Shown here: piece after piece, positions 10,866 through 22,623 of the stretch
Layout: every line of letters begins with the position of its first letter
Numbering within the stretch: position 1 is the first letter of the stretch
From: Lepas anatifera
Lineage: Eukaryota > Arthropoda > Thecostraca > Lepadidae
NCBI GenBank assembly: GCA_034440635.1
Contig: JAOTON010000330.1
Location: 354,001-418,000, forward strand
Length of the DNA: 64,000 nucleotides
Reading direction: 5' to 3'
Made by a program: the position numbers and the translations under genes
Notes under the pieces: generated by a model
What the model was told of the DNA's origin: nothing
What the model saw: the letters and a program-made list of their open reading frames with translations, nothing else
The model's database searches: none

Positions 10866-12818
10866 GCCATTTGTGGACATTTCACAAGAGTCTTGGGAAT
10901 TTATTGAGTAAACTATCTGGCACATCTGGCAATGCTTCACAGTCGCCTGGCGCCCTGTGTGTTGAGTGTTGCGGAATTAAAAAGAATGAAATTCTACTTT
11001 AATAAGTCGTAAAATGAGTGAAATTTGCATCAGTTATGCTCCTGCTACCCAGTCGCTTCAATTCACTTGTCGTTTTTCTCTCAGTTTCTATATTAGGTGT
11101 GTAATAAGCTCAAAACAAAAGGAGTAGTAGGGACTAGGGCAACGTCTGCTTGTGTAATACTCTGGCAAGTTTCCAATTACATTGAGAAAAAGTGTATTAC
11201 CTAGGTAACCAACTCGCATACGAGCAGGGGTGTCCTAAACAAAGGGTGACAGGCAGAGGAATCCCTAAATGTAAATCAGGGTAGGTATTATACCAAATTT
11301 TTGGGGTTGAATTATGTTTTTTGCATTCTCATTACAATTAATGTGTGGATCCACCCAAATTTTGAGACTTGCTAAATTTTTGGGTGAATTGTTTGAGCAG
11401 TATCATTTGAAGACAAACAATTTGGGCCAAAATTTTGTTCCACTGCATGTTTTCCCCCCGCTATTTCTAGTCTGAGCATCTCCTCAAATAAAAATTAAGT
11501 GGTGACGTCCTGTATCCTTAATTCAGGGTATTGGTGTTTTGACTGTAAACGGTTTTCACCTTGAAGTGGGCGCTACTGGAAAATTGTGATTTATCTTGGT
11601 GTCTCAGGTTTGCTTGGGTATATATGCTATGCAACTAGCAATACACTAGCGTGCAAAGTATGACGTTTTTGACCATATCTTGTCGGTGCCAGTGCCCTTG
11701 GCGACAGGAGCGAGTGGTGCGAATTTTATCAACCTGGTGCAAATTTCTGAGACTGGTGTGAGGAAGGTGACACTGAAAACCTAACAAATAATAGCTAAAT
11801 GGTTATAAAGACATAGGAGGGGCCTTATAAAAAGTCCTCAACTAACTAACTAATAAGAGAGGTAGCATTGCATCGTGAGGGTGGGAATGAGTGCGCTTTT
11901 CTCCCTGGTATATGGCAGATCGATGCTAATTTTTGGTGGCTGACGGTGTGAGAATTTTAGATGGCTGGTGCGACTCGTCTGGCCTGCTGCCATACTTTGC
12001 TGAATGAGCAATACAAAACACTTTGTTTATTATTGAAATAGAGCTATATCTGCTTTTCAGGCCAGGTCAGGCTTTTCTTGTCATTTTAAGAGGTTGGCTT
12101 CAAGGTGGTTCCAAGTGAAATACAGGATATGTACAGATTATCCCTGTTTCTAAAATATACCAACAGGCAGTAATACTAATTCACCATAAGATGGCGTAGC
12201 TTTGTTGGTTGCATTGCTCATTTACCAAAAAGATACTGGGTTTCCTGAGATAACTAAGAAGTAACTAAAGAAGTTTCCTGATGTTGATCATTTTGTCATG
12301 CTATTGGGATTCATACTTTGATACATTAAAAGTATCAAGCTCTAAAGTGGTGCAGTATCAGGCTTAAGTTTGGTACCATTTGTGAATTCCATGTGTCAGC
12401 AAGTCACATGATGCCTCACATCGGCACCCCTTCCAGTTAGGGCACCATCACAGAGTTTTTACAGGGGGGGACAGACCCCAGCTGGTGCTGACCTGGGAAG
12501 GCGAATTTTGAGCATATTTGGTACCTGACAGCATGAATGGCGATGGACCAAAAATTTGGAGGGGCATCCTTTTGGTTGGCCAACAGGGGAGATTCCCCCC
12601 GCTTTCGGCGCCCAAGCTTCTAGTGATGTGAACCAAAGTTTGAGGTTGACATGCTGGGTGAATCAACCCCACATGCTTCAGCAAGCTTGGCTTTGCACAT
12701 TAGACATCTACAGCTGACATTTATTGCGTATTTACTCCAGGAAAATACAGTGGATGGTACGATTCTATGCAAAGAGTGGGAAGTTGAGGTACACTGTTTT
12801 TACCATTCTTGTACCATT
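10866..12818. other. no gene recognised
   Basis: About 2 kb of AT-rich sequence without coding features, terminal repeats or tandem arrays that I can see. Confidence 0.4.
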
Positions 12819-12822
12819 TTAA

Positions 12823-13810
12823 CATGCCCAGCTGGGGTCCCTTGCATGATGCGCCCCCCCTTCGTATCTCGGTCCCCACGAAAGCTAGAGGAAAATTATG
12901 GGTGGTGTTGGAAAGCTCTTGACAAGACGAAGCGATTTTATACGAAGAATTTTCATGTCAAGTCAATATTGAGGTCAGCATAGGTCAAAGAAGATTCCAT
13001 AGGCTTACAACAGAGCAGTGTACGTTTCTCTCTCTAGATCTGCCCTCAGGGGAGCTAGAGCAAATATTTATGCATCATTAAATTCCTCTCATCGCTGCGA
13101 ATCGAATGATGTATAATATGACCTTCCTAGGTCAAATAGTGAAAATGACTTGACCTCGAGCTAGGTCAGGGTCAGAGAGTGACCCGGTATCGTCATGTTA
13201 CATATCAATCGACTTCCCGTGACAACATAAGCACAATGCAAGCAAAATGGGAGCTTTATCTCAATTCAATGAGAAGTTATTGGCCGAATAATCACTCTAT
13301 GCTCCCGTAACCTGATATGACCTTTGAGAGGTCAGATGGTTCAAAACTCAACCTAATTTTCAAGATCGTGGTAAGAATAGACGGTTTGGGGATTTTCAGC
13401 TTTATCTATGGAACATTTACTGAAAACGAGCCCATTCTATTTTTCACCATAGACTTATAATGGGGTGACCAAGATATTGACCCCACCTTGGGTAAAAAAT
13501 ATAAAAATTCCGAGATAGCAAATTTGTAGACCTTAATGACTTTATCATATTGTGGAAGTTTCCAAGTGATCAGTTCGCTGATGTTCCCTGGGCACCGCTT
13601 CAAACTCGTAATTTTAGGTTTTGAGGTCGGGTCACTTGACCTTGAATAGCTCCTTGACCAGACATGACCTTAACTAAAAAATTTGGTCAGATGTGTAAAA
13701 TCGATTAGGAATAAGTTACTGTAAGTTTCGTTGCTCTGCGTCTCTTCATTTTTGAGATATCTGGAAAAAACCAGGAGGGGCGAATTTCACCCTCCCCTGC
13801 GGGGCGCGTG
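12823..13810. mobile_element. TTAA-flanked nonautonomous DNA element, complete copy, 988 bp
   Basis: Flanked by TTAA at 12819-12822 and 13811-13814. Inner ends are CATGCCCAGCTGGGG on the left and, reverse-complemented, CACGCGCCCCGCAGGGG on the right, an imperfect inverted repeat. Aligns with the truncated copy at 8060. No transposase. The TTAA flank suggests a piggyBac-like mobiliser, but the ends are not a standard piggyBac end, so the superfamily is inferred. About ten AGGTCA/TGACCT hexamers. Confidence 0.7.
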
Positions 13811-13814
13811 TTAA

Positions 13815-14722
13815 ATTCACAGACGCACACTGCCCATTTCACCATGTTGACCTACAACCACTATGTATGTTTGGTAAGCTATGGCCGATGGAGTTGCTGC
13901 CTACTGGAGATTGCCCGGCAACTTGCCGGTCGCCGCATTGTGAGAAGTTATTCGGCGGCGGCAGCTTCCCCACCTGGGCCTGCGGGAACGGTAGTCGCCT
14001 GGGTAACTGTGGCCCAACCCGGGCCAGCGGCGGCGACGGCCCAACCCGGGCCTGCGGCGGCTCCTTGGAACAGCGGTGGCCCCCTCTGATTCAGTCAGTC
14101 CTCGACACACTCGTGAACGTGACACTGGCGATATATCGACGGAGATGCCTCAACTGTTTGATGAGCCGATGTGCAGTTTACGGCGTCATGGTCTCCCCCA
14201 CCCCCTCCCCCAACTATCCATCGCCTCGCGCCTCACGAACACCGTCGCCTCCCGCCTCCGGCCTTGCCAGTGCCGTCACCCCCGCCTGACCAGTGCCGTC
14301 ACCTCCCACATCACTAGTTCCGTCACCTCGCGTACACGGATCTTGGGGGGGGGGTTAGGATGGACCCTCGGCGCCATCTGAAATGGTCATGGCAACCCAC
14401 TGAAAGTTGAATGGCGCCCCCTGAAATGTCGCTTCCCACCCCCCTCCCTAGAATGCGAGAATCGGCGCCCACCGATAGGGTTTTGCGCCCACCTGAAAAG
14501 TTTTGCAGGCAAGAAGTGGTGCCCACTGGAAAGGTGCCCCCGATCGGTAATGTCGGCGCCGTCTATGCCTTCCCGGGGGCGCCACCTTGGACCGGAAAAA
14601 TATTTCAGGCGGGCGCAAAATCCTAACAATGGGCGCCGATTTTCGCATCTTTGGAGAAAAGGTGAAAAACGACATTTCAGGGGCGCCATCAACCCTTCAG
14701 GCGCCACCGTAACCATCCAGGG
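13815..14722. other. no gene; GC-rich sequence and a degenerate MITE copy
   Basis: 13900-14100 is GC-rich with an imperfect repeat around 'cccaacccgggcc'. 14345-14720 shares phrases such as 'gcgccccctgaaatg', 'ggcgcccaccgatag' and 'ccccgatcgg' with the CATAGGCGGATCC MITE family and is probably a decayed copy. Open frames here lack coding character. Confidence 0.4.
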
Positions 14723-14968
14723 CATAGGCAGATCCAGGGGGTGGGGTACGTGTCCCTCCGATTGACGCTCGGGGCCCCCTAAAATGGTCACAGCGCTGCC
14801 CTGAAATGTCTGTTTTCACCCCTACCCTCCCCAGGATGTGAAAATCGGCGCCCACCGATATGATTTGGCGCCCACCTCATAGTTTTTTGGTCAAAAGTGG
14901 CACCCTCCTGGTCTGGATGGTGCCAACCCGGAAAGGTGCCCCGATCGGCTATCCTGGATCCGCCTATG
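14723..14968. mobile_element. CATAGGCGGATCC-family hAT MITE, 246 bp
   Basis: Ends CATAGGCAGATCCAGG and CCTGGATCCGCCTATG. Flanks ATCCAGGG (14715-14722) and ATTCAGGG (14969-14976) match at 7 of 8 positions, an 8-bp duplication typical of hAT. No coding capacity. Relatives at 22289, 53582 and 53922. Confidence 0.8.
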
Positions 14969-14976
14969 ATTCAGGG

Positions 14977-15413
14977 GCGCAGATGGTCGATAGGAGGGGC
15001 ACCTGCCCCTTTAATTGACCCCCGATCTGTATGGTGATGGGAAAAATGTCTGCCTGACTGCCGCAAAAAATTGGTAACGATCAAATAATTTCAATGAAAT
15101 ATTTAACTTGTGTTCCTAAACACACGTAAAATAACGATCGTAGCTCATATACCGTGAGAAAAGAAACATTAGAGAACAAACTTTTCCCCGAACACGTTCC
15201 CCGAACGCGACCTCTCTCTCTCTAGGGCCTTGAACGCGGCCATGCTGCTCCCAGAATACTGTCCGATGATTGGTTCTTGGCTATGACGTAGGCAGTGACG
15301 TCAAGCGGGCAAGTCCTGCATAAATCACCGACCCCAAATTCGCTCCTGCATATGGAAGCCTTTCAAAAATCCCTCCAGACAAATCTAGAGACCGAAAAGA
15401 CGGGATCTAGAGG
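14977..15413. other. no gene recognised; contains a CRE-like TGACGTCA
   Basis: Unremarkable sequence. A perfect TGACGTCA palindrome lies near 15296-15303, preceded by a GC-richer stretch, but no transcript can be assigned. Confidence 0.3.
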
Positions 15414-15475
15414 CTTGGGTGTCTTTTGAAAAAAAACCGACTCTGGAGGTCGGTTTTTTCAAAAAGACGCCCAAG
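15414..15475. repeat. strong hairpin (27-28-bp arms)
   Basis: The left arm 15414-15441 (CTTGGGTGTCTTTTG, eight A, CCGAC) pairs with the right arm 15449-15475 across a 7-nt loop; only one C/T difference and one-base length differences break it. The stem sequence CTTGGGTGTCTTT also occurs in the Harbinger-like MITE pieces at 10.8 and 15.7 kb. Confidence 0.8.
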
Positions 15476-15649
15476 ATCTTGGGATATTTCGAAAATATAT
15501 ATCCATTAATTTAGATTTATCTGTTGAATTTAATGCCAGGAAAAGCTCAGAATCAAGATATTTAGGGTCATTGCTTTCAATTTTGGGTAAGCATATTTCT
15601 TAAACTTCTATAGTTTCACTGAAATGAATGCTGTTTTTTTTGGCTTGGG

Positions 15650-15848
15650 AAATGTTAAAAAAAGCTACCAAAAGACACCCAAGGTTGATTTCGATTTATT
15701 CACGTTGTGAAAACGGCTAATAGCGCATTCGTTACATTTCTGTTCATCATTTATCTCGGGTATTTTTCAAGGCCAGTAGGTATTTTCTGAAAAAATGTCT
15801 GACACCAAAAGCTCTCCGATTTTCGCAAGAGCCTGGACCATCCCCTTA
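15650..15848. mobile_element. Harbinger-like MITE, partial copy (right half)
   Basis: Ends with GCCTGGACCATCCCC followed by TTA, matching the right terminus of the 10331 element, and contains the 'cacgttgtgaaaacgg' block shared with the 10665 copy. The left terminus is not recognisable. The minus-strand LINE's 3' end lies immediately beyond. Confidence 0.5.
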
Positions 15849-16270
15849 GTTATTCATTGGGGTGTTGGTTGGTTGGTTGGTTAGTTTATTGGTTCACATA
15901 CAAAATGAAGACAGAGCATTATGGCATATAGAATTGGCGCAAAAGTCGTTGTACGACTTAAGTCGAGACGCCTCTCCCAGCACGTTCCCGTGTACACTCA
16001 ATATGCATTCACTCAATGACACACACACACTGACACTCACAGACACATACACACTTACATGTCGACAATTATCTATTCATTGGCCAGTGAACTTCGCCCG
16101 GATCGAGGGCCCTACATAGTAGTATTAGATGTTGCCGCCGCCACTGTGCCGAACTGGACTGATTCGTTTCATGCTCAATTTGTTAATCTGCCTGTGCTCA
16201 CAAGGAAGTTTTGGAATGCGTACGCCACATCTCGCTTGCCGCCGGCGCTTAGGCCAACTCCGTTAGTGAG

Positions 16271-18960
16271 TCAATGTAATTTTGCAGATGGTGCAAGGGA
16301 GTCTAGACTGTAGCCCAATGACTGTGAAACTGAGGCGAAGAGCCTATGCCGAGCAAAATCATGAAGAGGACAGTCCAGGACAAAGTGTTTTGTGGTTTCA
16401 GTTGCTTCGCCGCAATGACAATCTGGAGACTTGATCAGCTGTAATTGGAACATGTGCGAATTTAGCTTGGATGTTCCAACCCTCAACTGTGTGTGAATTA
16501 TGTTTCCAAGTTTGGAGCCCAAATAAAAGTATTTTGGTGTCGGTTTCAGGCCAAAATGTTTTGATATTTCCTTTTTAAATGAGGTGTGATCAAGATGTTT
16601 TAAACTTTTGGGGAGAGCGTTCCATTCTTTAGTTGTTTGGGGCATAAATGATTGTTTGAATAAAGACGTTCTGTTGATTGGCTGCGTTAAATTTTGGGAA
16701 TTTCTTAGTATTCTACCCGTCTGAGAAAATCGCGTGTCAGGGAGTAAAAATCTGACATATGTTGGCACTCTTGTATCAGGTGTTTGTATTTTGTGGTATA
16801 CAGTTAGCCTGTGTATTTTCCTTCTAGTAGCTAGGGGTGTCCATCCGAGCTCATGGTATAATTTTAAGGTTTGGGTCCTGAACCTAGTTCCAGTTATTAA
16901 TCTAGCCGCTCGATTTTGAGTGCGTTCTAGTCTCATAACGTTGTTCTTAGTCATAAGTCCGTCTATAATTGTGTCGCAATAGTCAAAGTACGGCCGCACG
17001 TAAATAGTGTATATTTGGTCAAGAATGGGTCTGGGGATGTAGGGGGCTATTGCACAAAGTGGGCCTAGTGCTCGGTTCACATTTTTTATTATGTTGTTGA
17101 TGTGGTCGTGGAATCTGAGGTCATTTGATATGATTATCCCAAAGTGTTCATGCTCTGCGTTGTTAGAAATTTCGTCTTGGCCAAATTTTAGACTGGGCTG
17201 AATAGTTTCACGTCTCAGTGAGAATGTTTGTTGAAATGTCTTTGCAGAATTATAGGTTATAGCCATTCTTGTCCATACTGGTAAATTCTGTCCAGATCGT
17301 TTTGAAGCGATGTCTGAGTCGTAACTATGTCGTCGGGTGTGTGAGTGGCGTAGAGAGATGTATCGTCTGCGAAAAAGAGTGTGTCGTTCTCAGTTTTGGT
17401 TGATAGATCATCTAGATACATAATTGCCAATAGTGGGCCCAGCACAGATACCTGTGGGCATCCTGCGTTGAGTTCTTTTAGGCCTGATGATGCTAAAGGT
17501 GATGATTGAGATAATGTTGTAGGTGGTGATGTTGGTGATGTTGTAGGTGGTGATGTTGGAGGTGGCAGTGCTGATGAGCTGGTGTCTGAGACAACTCTTT
17601 GTTTCCGTCCTGACAAATACGATTTTACCCATTTTAGAAGTTGTCCTGAAATTCCAAATTCTTTTTCACACTTGTAGAGAAGTCCTTCGTGCCAAATTTT
17701 TTCAAAATATTTCGAGATGTCGAGATATATAGCAGTAAAGTCACGTCCATTGTCAAGCGTCTTGTATAAGTTGTGAGTCAGGTAGAGGAGCTGAAGCTGG
17801 GTGCTATGATTTGGTCGGTATCCACTTTGCTTTTCAACCAGGAGTTGATGATCTGTGAGATGTTTGTAAATACGGTTGAAGGCTAGTCTTTCTAAAATTT
17901 TGGAGGTACGACTTAATAACGAAATTGGACGGTAGTTTGTGGCGTCTGATGGTGACCCTTTGTTTTTGTATATTGCCTTAACGTTTGCCACTTTCCATGA
18001 ATCCGGGAATATACCGCTCTGCAAAGATTTTTTGAAAATTTCTGTAAACGGTCGTGCTATTGTTACTGCAGAGAGTTTCAGGACTTTTGGTGGGAGCTCG
18101 TCGGGGCCGGTCGATTTATTTGGGTCAAAAGAATTTAGTACAGATAGCACCTCCTGTTCGCGTACAGTCATGTCGTTGAGGGTTGGTACTGGCTGGGTGT
18201 TGGGGGAATTTTCAGCGGGTGACTTAGTCGGTGGAATGTCAAGGTTTGTCTGCGACACAAAGAAGTCGTTTAGCATCTGTAGTAGCTTTTTGACATTATC
18301 TTGGACGCTCTCGCCACTGGGTCCAGTTAATGGAGGTATGGTATGCTCTTTTCTACGACCGACAATGTTTCCTAGGATCTGATGATATTTGTACGGGCTT
18401 TGCTTGTTCTCTATATGTCTTTTTGACTGTGTTTTTAGATGTGCCGAAAACATTGTTTTGTTGAGTTTGGTAACCAAATTGCGTTGCATTCTCCAGCGTG
18501 TCCAGTCCTGGGCGTAGTTAGTTTGCTCGGCTTTCTTGAATAAACGATTTCGTTTCCGAATATTTTTCTTAAGCTCATTTATAACCCAGGGTTTATCTTC
18601 TTGTCTAAGGCTGATTGTTTTAGTGGGAATTACTGTTTTTGCGGCCGTTAGGAGAGTTTTAGTGAATTCATTTACTGCGGTGTGAGTTTCCTTTTCCGTT
18701 ATTGATGTCCAGTCGATCGCCATCAAAAGTTGAACAAAAAGGTCGATGTCCATCCTGTCGTAGTCCCAAAGGGTTTTTTCCACCCAGTAGGTTTCGGGTA
18801 AATCAATGTTCAGCGTGACGCAGATGGAGAAATGGTCCAATGTCGAAAAGGGTGACAATGTTCCGCTTTCAGTGACTAATAGGTCGTTATTTGTGAAAAT
18901 GAGATCTCTTAAGTTCGCGCAACTGTTGTTAGTCCTGGTGGGGGTATTTATGAGCTCACT
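16271..18960 (-). pseudogene. LINE ORF2: reverse transcriptase and C-terminal domain
   Basis: Synthesises cDNA by target-primed reverse transcription in intact relatives. The frame 18858-17257 contains RT blocks in order: STGPDELPPKVLK, NYRPISLLS, QSGYRPNHSTQ, LDISKYFEKIWH (usual LD-SKAFDKVWH; the Phe-Asp is changed) and the catalytic FFADDTSLY. The usual PQGSVLGPLL reads PQVSVLGPLL, losing a conserved Gly. A Ser/Thr/Pro-rich insertion of about 25 residues sits just before it, between RKQRVV and LKELNAG. Near 17260 the frame shifts and continues in 17266-16271 with ERTQNRAARLITG and a final CHCGEATETTKHFVLDC zinc-binding motif. Almost certainly inactive. Confidence 0.85.
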
Positions 18961-18996
18961 CAGCCCTAAGACGTCCGCTGTGTTTGCAGGTTTTCT

Positions 18997-20056
18997 CTAG
19001 AAAAGTGATATACCGTTGCTTTCTGTAAGATCAGCAGCAGTCAAGTAATTGTTTCCGGAATTGAAATCGCCAAGAATAACTGTGGCTGCTGACGGGTACG
19101 TATTTGATAGGTTGACACTTTCCTCAAAATGCATTCTAAAGTTTTCAAGCCTGTCTGAATTTAGATTTGGTGGCAAGTACAAGCAGCATAATAATACAGA
19201 AACGTCCCTGATACTAATTTTGCACCATATCCATTATTCAGTCATTTTGTTCTAGCAGTTTCAAACGGTTCATTGAGAGGGTTCTATGAGCATAAATGGC
19301 CGTCCCTCCTCCGTGTCTATTGCGATGTTGAAAAGTGGAGGATGAAAATCGTCAATTCGATAGAGAGAAGGACAGTGGCGGATCTAGCCGGATGGTTTGG
19401 GAGGGGCAAACCAAAGTCGAAAAGCAAAAAAAAAACGTCGTGCAGTGCAAAATTGCGTTAAAATATGCCTTTTCGGTAGGATTTTGGGAACTGGAGACGA
19501 AAAGCAAAAAAAAAAACGTAACGGGGTGAAAAATATGCACTCAAGATATTTTTTTCCAATCCAAGCCCCAATATTTACACTGAACTTCACTAATTCTGTT
19601 TGAAGTTGAGAGTTGAAGCACCAAAATCTTGCTTACAAGCTAAAAAGGAGTCGGGGAAAAATGGAGGTCGATCGCTTGGGGGGGGCAAAAACATAGTTTT
19701 GCCCCGAGCTTTTCCGTTTGGGGGGGCAATTGCCTTTTTGCCCCCCCTGGATCGGCCACTGGAGAAGGATTGATGTGATCGTCTAGTTTTGTCTCCGTGA
19801 GGGCTATTATTTTTACGTTATTTGATTCGATAAACTGGTGCAGCTCTTGTGGTTTTCCAGGTGCCGTTGTACTATTGATGTTCAGGTGGGCTATTGCTAA
19901 TTTTTCTAAATGTCGAGGGCCTGGATTTTGTTCGATACCTTGATGGATTAAGAGAGCACTAATGTTTTTGTAAAGCTTTAGAAATGACCAGTGGGAATTA
20001 GAAAACTTGTTATCTGAGCGTGGCGACAAGTGTCGGCGCGTTGGCACCCGCAGCAA
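18997..20056 (-). pseudogene. LINE ORF2: AP endonuclease domain, split by a MITE
   Basis: The N-terminal part at 20056-19762 has GIEQNPGPRH and AIAHLNINS, followed by ALTETKLDD, the endonuclease Glu motif. After the MITE the coding continues (INPS/LYRIDDF across the empty site). A 1-nt frameshift near 19330 precedes RHGGGTAIYAH, and 19182-18997 holds LGDFNSG, the Asp-x-Asn motif. The EN motifs place the element among APE-type LINEs. Confidence 0.8.
19373..19761 (-). mobile_element. CAGTGGCGGATC-family hAT MITE, 389 bp
   Basis: Ends CAGTGGCGGATCTAGC and GATCGGCCACTG. Perfect 8-bp target duplication GAGAAGGA at 19365-19372 and 19762-19769. It interrupts the LINE endonuclease; deleting it with one duplication leaves the LINE frame continuous at the junction. 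The copy at 55848-56353 is in the opposite orientation. Confidence 0.93.
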
Positions 20057-20059
20057 GCG

Positions 20060-21060
20060 AGATGGGGGTACAGCAGATGTTGGGTTCGCGGATGCAACGA
20101 CAGGTGCTGGATCGGCCAGGCTTCAACGACACGAAGATTTCGGCACAGTGGCGACCTCCGGCAGAACAGTCGGGCACATCAAGTCGCTGTGACGGCGGTG
20201 AGCGACGCGCCTGCTTCTGAAGCACATATGGGAAACGAACATTTTATGCGACAGCATAGGCAGCTGGTAAATGATGAAAGCGATGATAATATCTGAAAAT
20301 GTTTCTATACCCGCCTCTCAGATTAACGTAAAGGTCATCCATCGCCAGTTCAGGCGATGGACCGTGTAACTCGACCTTACCTATAAGTGTTACCAGTTAA
20401 CAGAAGTGGAGAAAACAATCACACACTTTCGACAAAAATATTGCGATTAGAGCAATAAAGAAAAGCAAATCAAACAACACTTCCAACAAACAGCTTACAA
20501 ATTCGAAATTCTCAGAGTAGGCAAACATATTTCAACGCATCAAGGCGACGGCTGCTTGAGCACTACTGCGCCAACAAAATTATGAGTAAGAACCAACTAT
20601 ATGGCTCGACATTCCTTGAGCAGGTTGTTAACATCCAATGAACTGTTTGAGTCAATGCAAGTTTACGCCAACAAATATGGACGTGTTGTGAAAGACAACT
20701 CAAAGTGAAAGATGATACAAGAAGATGACGACAGCAAGCCGTAAATCTCAGCATCACGTCACACTAAATGGTGAAAAAGAAGCAAACAAACGAATTAAAA
20801 AGAAGCAACAAACAACTAACAACAAAAATGATCTTCAAGTTCCACAGTTCAACGGACTCACCATCCCACTGCCGCCCCCGCCGGGCCACGCGAGTGTCTG
20901 ACCGGTCGGTCGCCTGTCGAGCGATCGCGGCCGATGAAGCTCCTCCCCACCCTCGGGCTGGTTGACATCTGTCGGGCTGGAATTTTTGGTACGCGGCTTG
21001 TTCCAGGGGCGGGTCCAGGTCCGCCGGCGGGGGGGGCACTGGTCAGTAACGGTCGGTGAT
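20060..21060. other. inter-ORF region of the LINE
   Basis: No coding character that I can support. A GC-rich part at 20870-21060 may be the end of ORF1. The sequence just above the ORF2 start is not conserved with anything else in the window. Confidence 0.35.
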
Positions 21061-21063
21061 AGA

Positions 21064-21685
21064 TTACCGCCTTGCAGCACTTCTTCCACGCCTGCTCGTC
21101 ACCGCGCGGTACCCGTCGTTGGATTCGGCGTCGCGGGCGGCTCCAGGCGGCGCAGCAGGGGCGTCATCAGAGTGGAGCGCTGGATCGTCGCCCACCAGAG
21201 CCACCAGGTCTTCTATGCTACGGAAAATCTTGGTTGGGGCACCGTTGGTGACCCTCGTCTTGAGCTTGCCCTGGTCAGACCACACAGCGAAAAGCTTGTC
21301 CTTTTTCCGCAACTGCCTGGCTTTATATAGCAGCAGATCGTTTTCACGAGTCAGGTTTTCCGAGATGTAGGTTTTTTTCTAGGACTTCCTGTGTGAAGAA
21401 GGAGCCTCGAGCCGCCCTTGCCTTGCGCAAGTCGCAGCGTGCAGCATACAGCTCCTGTCGTTTCGACACTCTGATGAACTTCATGATAATTTTGCGAGTC
21501 TTTCCAGAAGAGACTAGGCTGTTCTGGCTTTGACTGTTTGTTCTTGAGGTGAAATTCAAATGTGGACTATTTGAGCAGTTGACTATTTGAACATCGCGTG
21601 AATTCACATATCTGCAGTCTTTCTGCTTCATTATTTCACTAGCAGAAAAACTGCTTTCACTAGCAAAAAAACTGTTTTCAGCCAT
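21064..21685 (-). pseudogene. LINE ORF1-like protein
   Basis: Candidate RNA-binding ORF1 upstream of ORF2. The frame 21685-21372 ends its recognisable part with KTRKIIMKFIRVSKRQELYA and RGSFFTQEVLE; the other frame continues with TYISENLTRENDLLLYKARQ and KKDKLFAVWSDQGKLKTRV. This matches the remembered shape of CR1/L2 ORF1 C-terminal domains. The two halves are separated by a single extra base in an A7 run (plus-strand T at 21372-21378). Function inferred from position and shape. Confidence 0.6.
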
Positions 21686-21700
21686 TCTAAACGAATCAGG

Positions 21701-22288
21701 AGCAGGGGAAAATTTCGAGGGCGGTTGGGCCGGGGTCCCCGGGGACTATGGTTAAGTGAATCCGTTCCCATCCCGTTGGAGGCTTGCGGTACCCGGTGGA
21801 CCCGGGCTGACAAGCTGGCGCACGCGTTGCAAATTATTATTGACTCCAGGCACGCTCACCAGAGGCGCTAGTGTGCCATCCAAGATGGCCGCTAAAGAGG
21901 GACTCCGAAAGGTAAACGTTAGTGGGCCCCGGGAATAGCATGGTAAGCGGTGAATTATTCGTGTTTTATGTCTGGTATGTGGCAGCGGCTTATAACCAGC
22001 CGCTGCGGAAGGCAGCGAGGAGCCCAAATTCGAAGAGTTTTTGGTCCCAAAGAGCAAAGTTTGTAGTCAGTATCAGGTTGAAGTTTGCTGCCCCCCCCAC
22101 TTTTTTGCCAGTGGCGACGCTTATGTTTGGAAACGCATTTTCCATCGTACATTCAAACTGGAATTTCAGACATCTTGAAACGAAGAAAGGCGTATATCTA
22201 CCGAGTTATTTCAATATGGCAGTTTCCCGGGCTAAAAGGAATGCAGCCATAGGCGGACCCAGGGGGACGGCAAAGTGGGCACGTGACC
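21701..22288. other. no gene recognised
   Basis: Possibly LINE 5' UTR. A second MITE-like end, CATAGGCGGACCCAGG, lies at 22251 directly upstream of the MITE at 22289, suggesting nesting or a rearranged end. Confidence 0.35.
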
Positions 22289-22524
22289 CATAGGCATATC
22301 CAGGGGTAAAAGGGAGTAGGTGCCCCCCGCCTTCGACCCTCGGCGCCCCCTGAAATGGCCACGCCCCCTGAATTTTGATTCCCACCCTCAACCCCCCCCC
22401 CAGGATGCGAAAGTCGGCTCCCACCGATAGGATTTTGCTCCCATCCGATAGGGTTTCCCGGTCAACAATGACGCCTCCCCCGGGAAGGTGCCCCCCCCGA
22501 TCGGCAATCCTGGATCCTCCTATG
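22289..22524. mobile_element. CATAGGCGGATCC-family hAT MITE, 236 bp
   Basis: Ends CATAGGCATATCCAGG and CTGGATCCTCCTATG, with internal blocks (CCTCGGCGCCCCCTGAAATG, CCACCGATAG) shared with the other copies. The 8-bp flanks do not match here, so one end may be rearranged. Confidence 0.7.
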
Positions 22525-22623
22525 ATGACGGCCCAAGGATAAAGGCCTACTCCTGCTAGAAGCAGGCTCAAGGGAGTGGAAGGAGGCATAGGCGGAACTG
22601 GAGATTGCCTCACAGCCGCTTAC

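Larger units (their letters stand above)
15862..21700 (-). mobile_element. CR1/L2-like non-LTR retrotransposon, near full length, degenerate
   Basis: Reads on the minus strand from an ORF1-like region (21.7-21.06 kb) through an endonuclease (20.06-19.0 kb) and a reverse transcriptase (18.9-17.3 kb) to a C-terminal domain (17.27-16.27 kb), and ends in a short tandem tail ((AACC)n on the element strand, 15864-15884). A microsatellite tail rather than poly-A fits the CR1/L2 group. Several frameshifts and a MITE insertion make it inactive. Exact 5' end and target duplication not determined. Confidence 0.8.
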
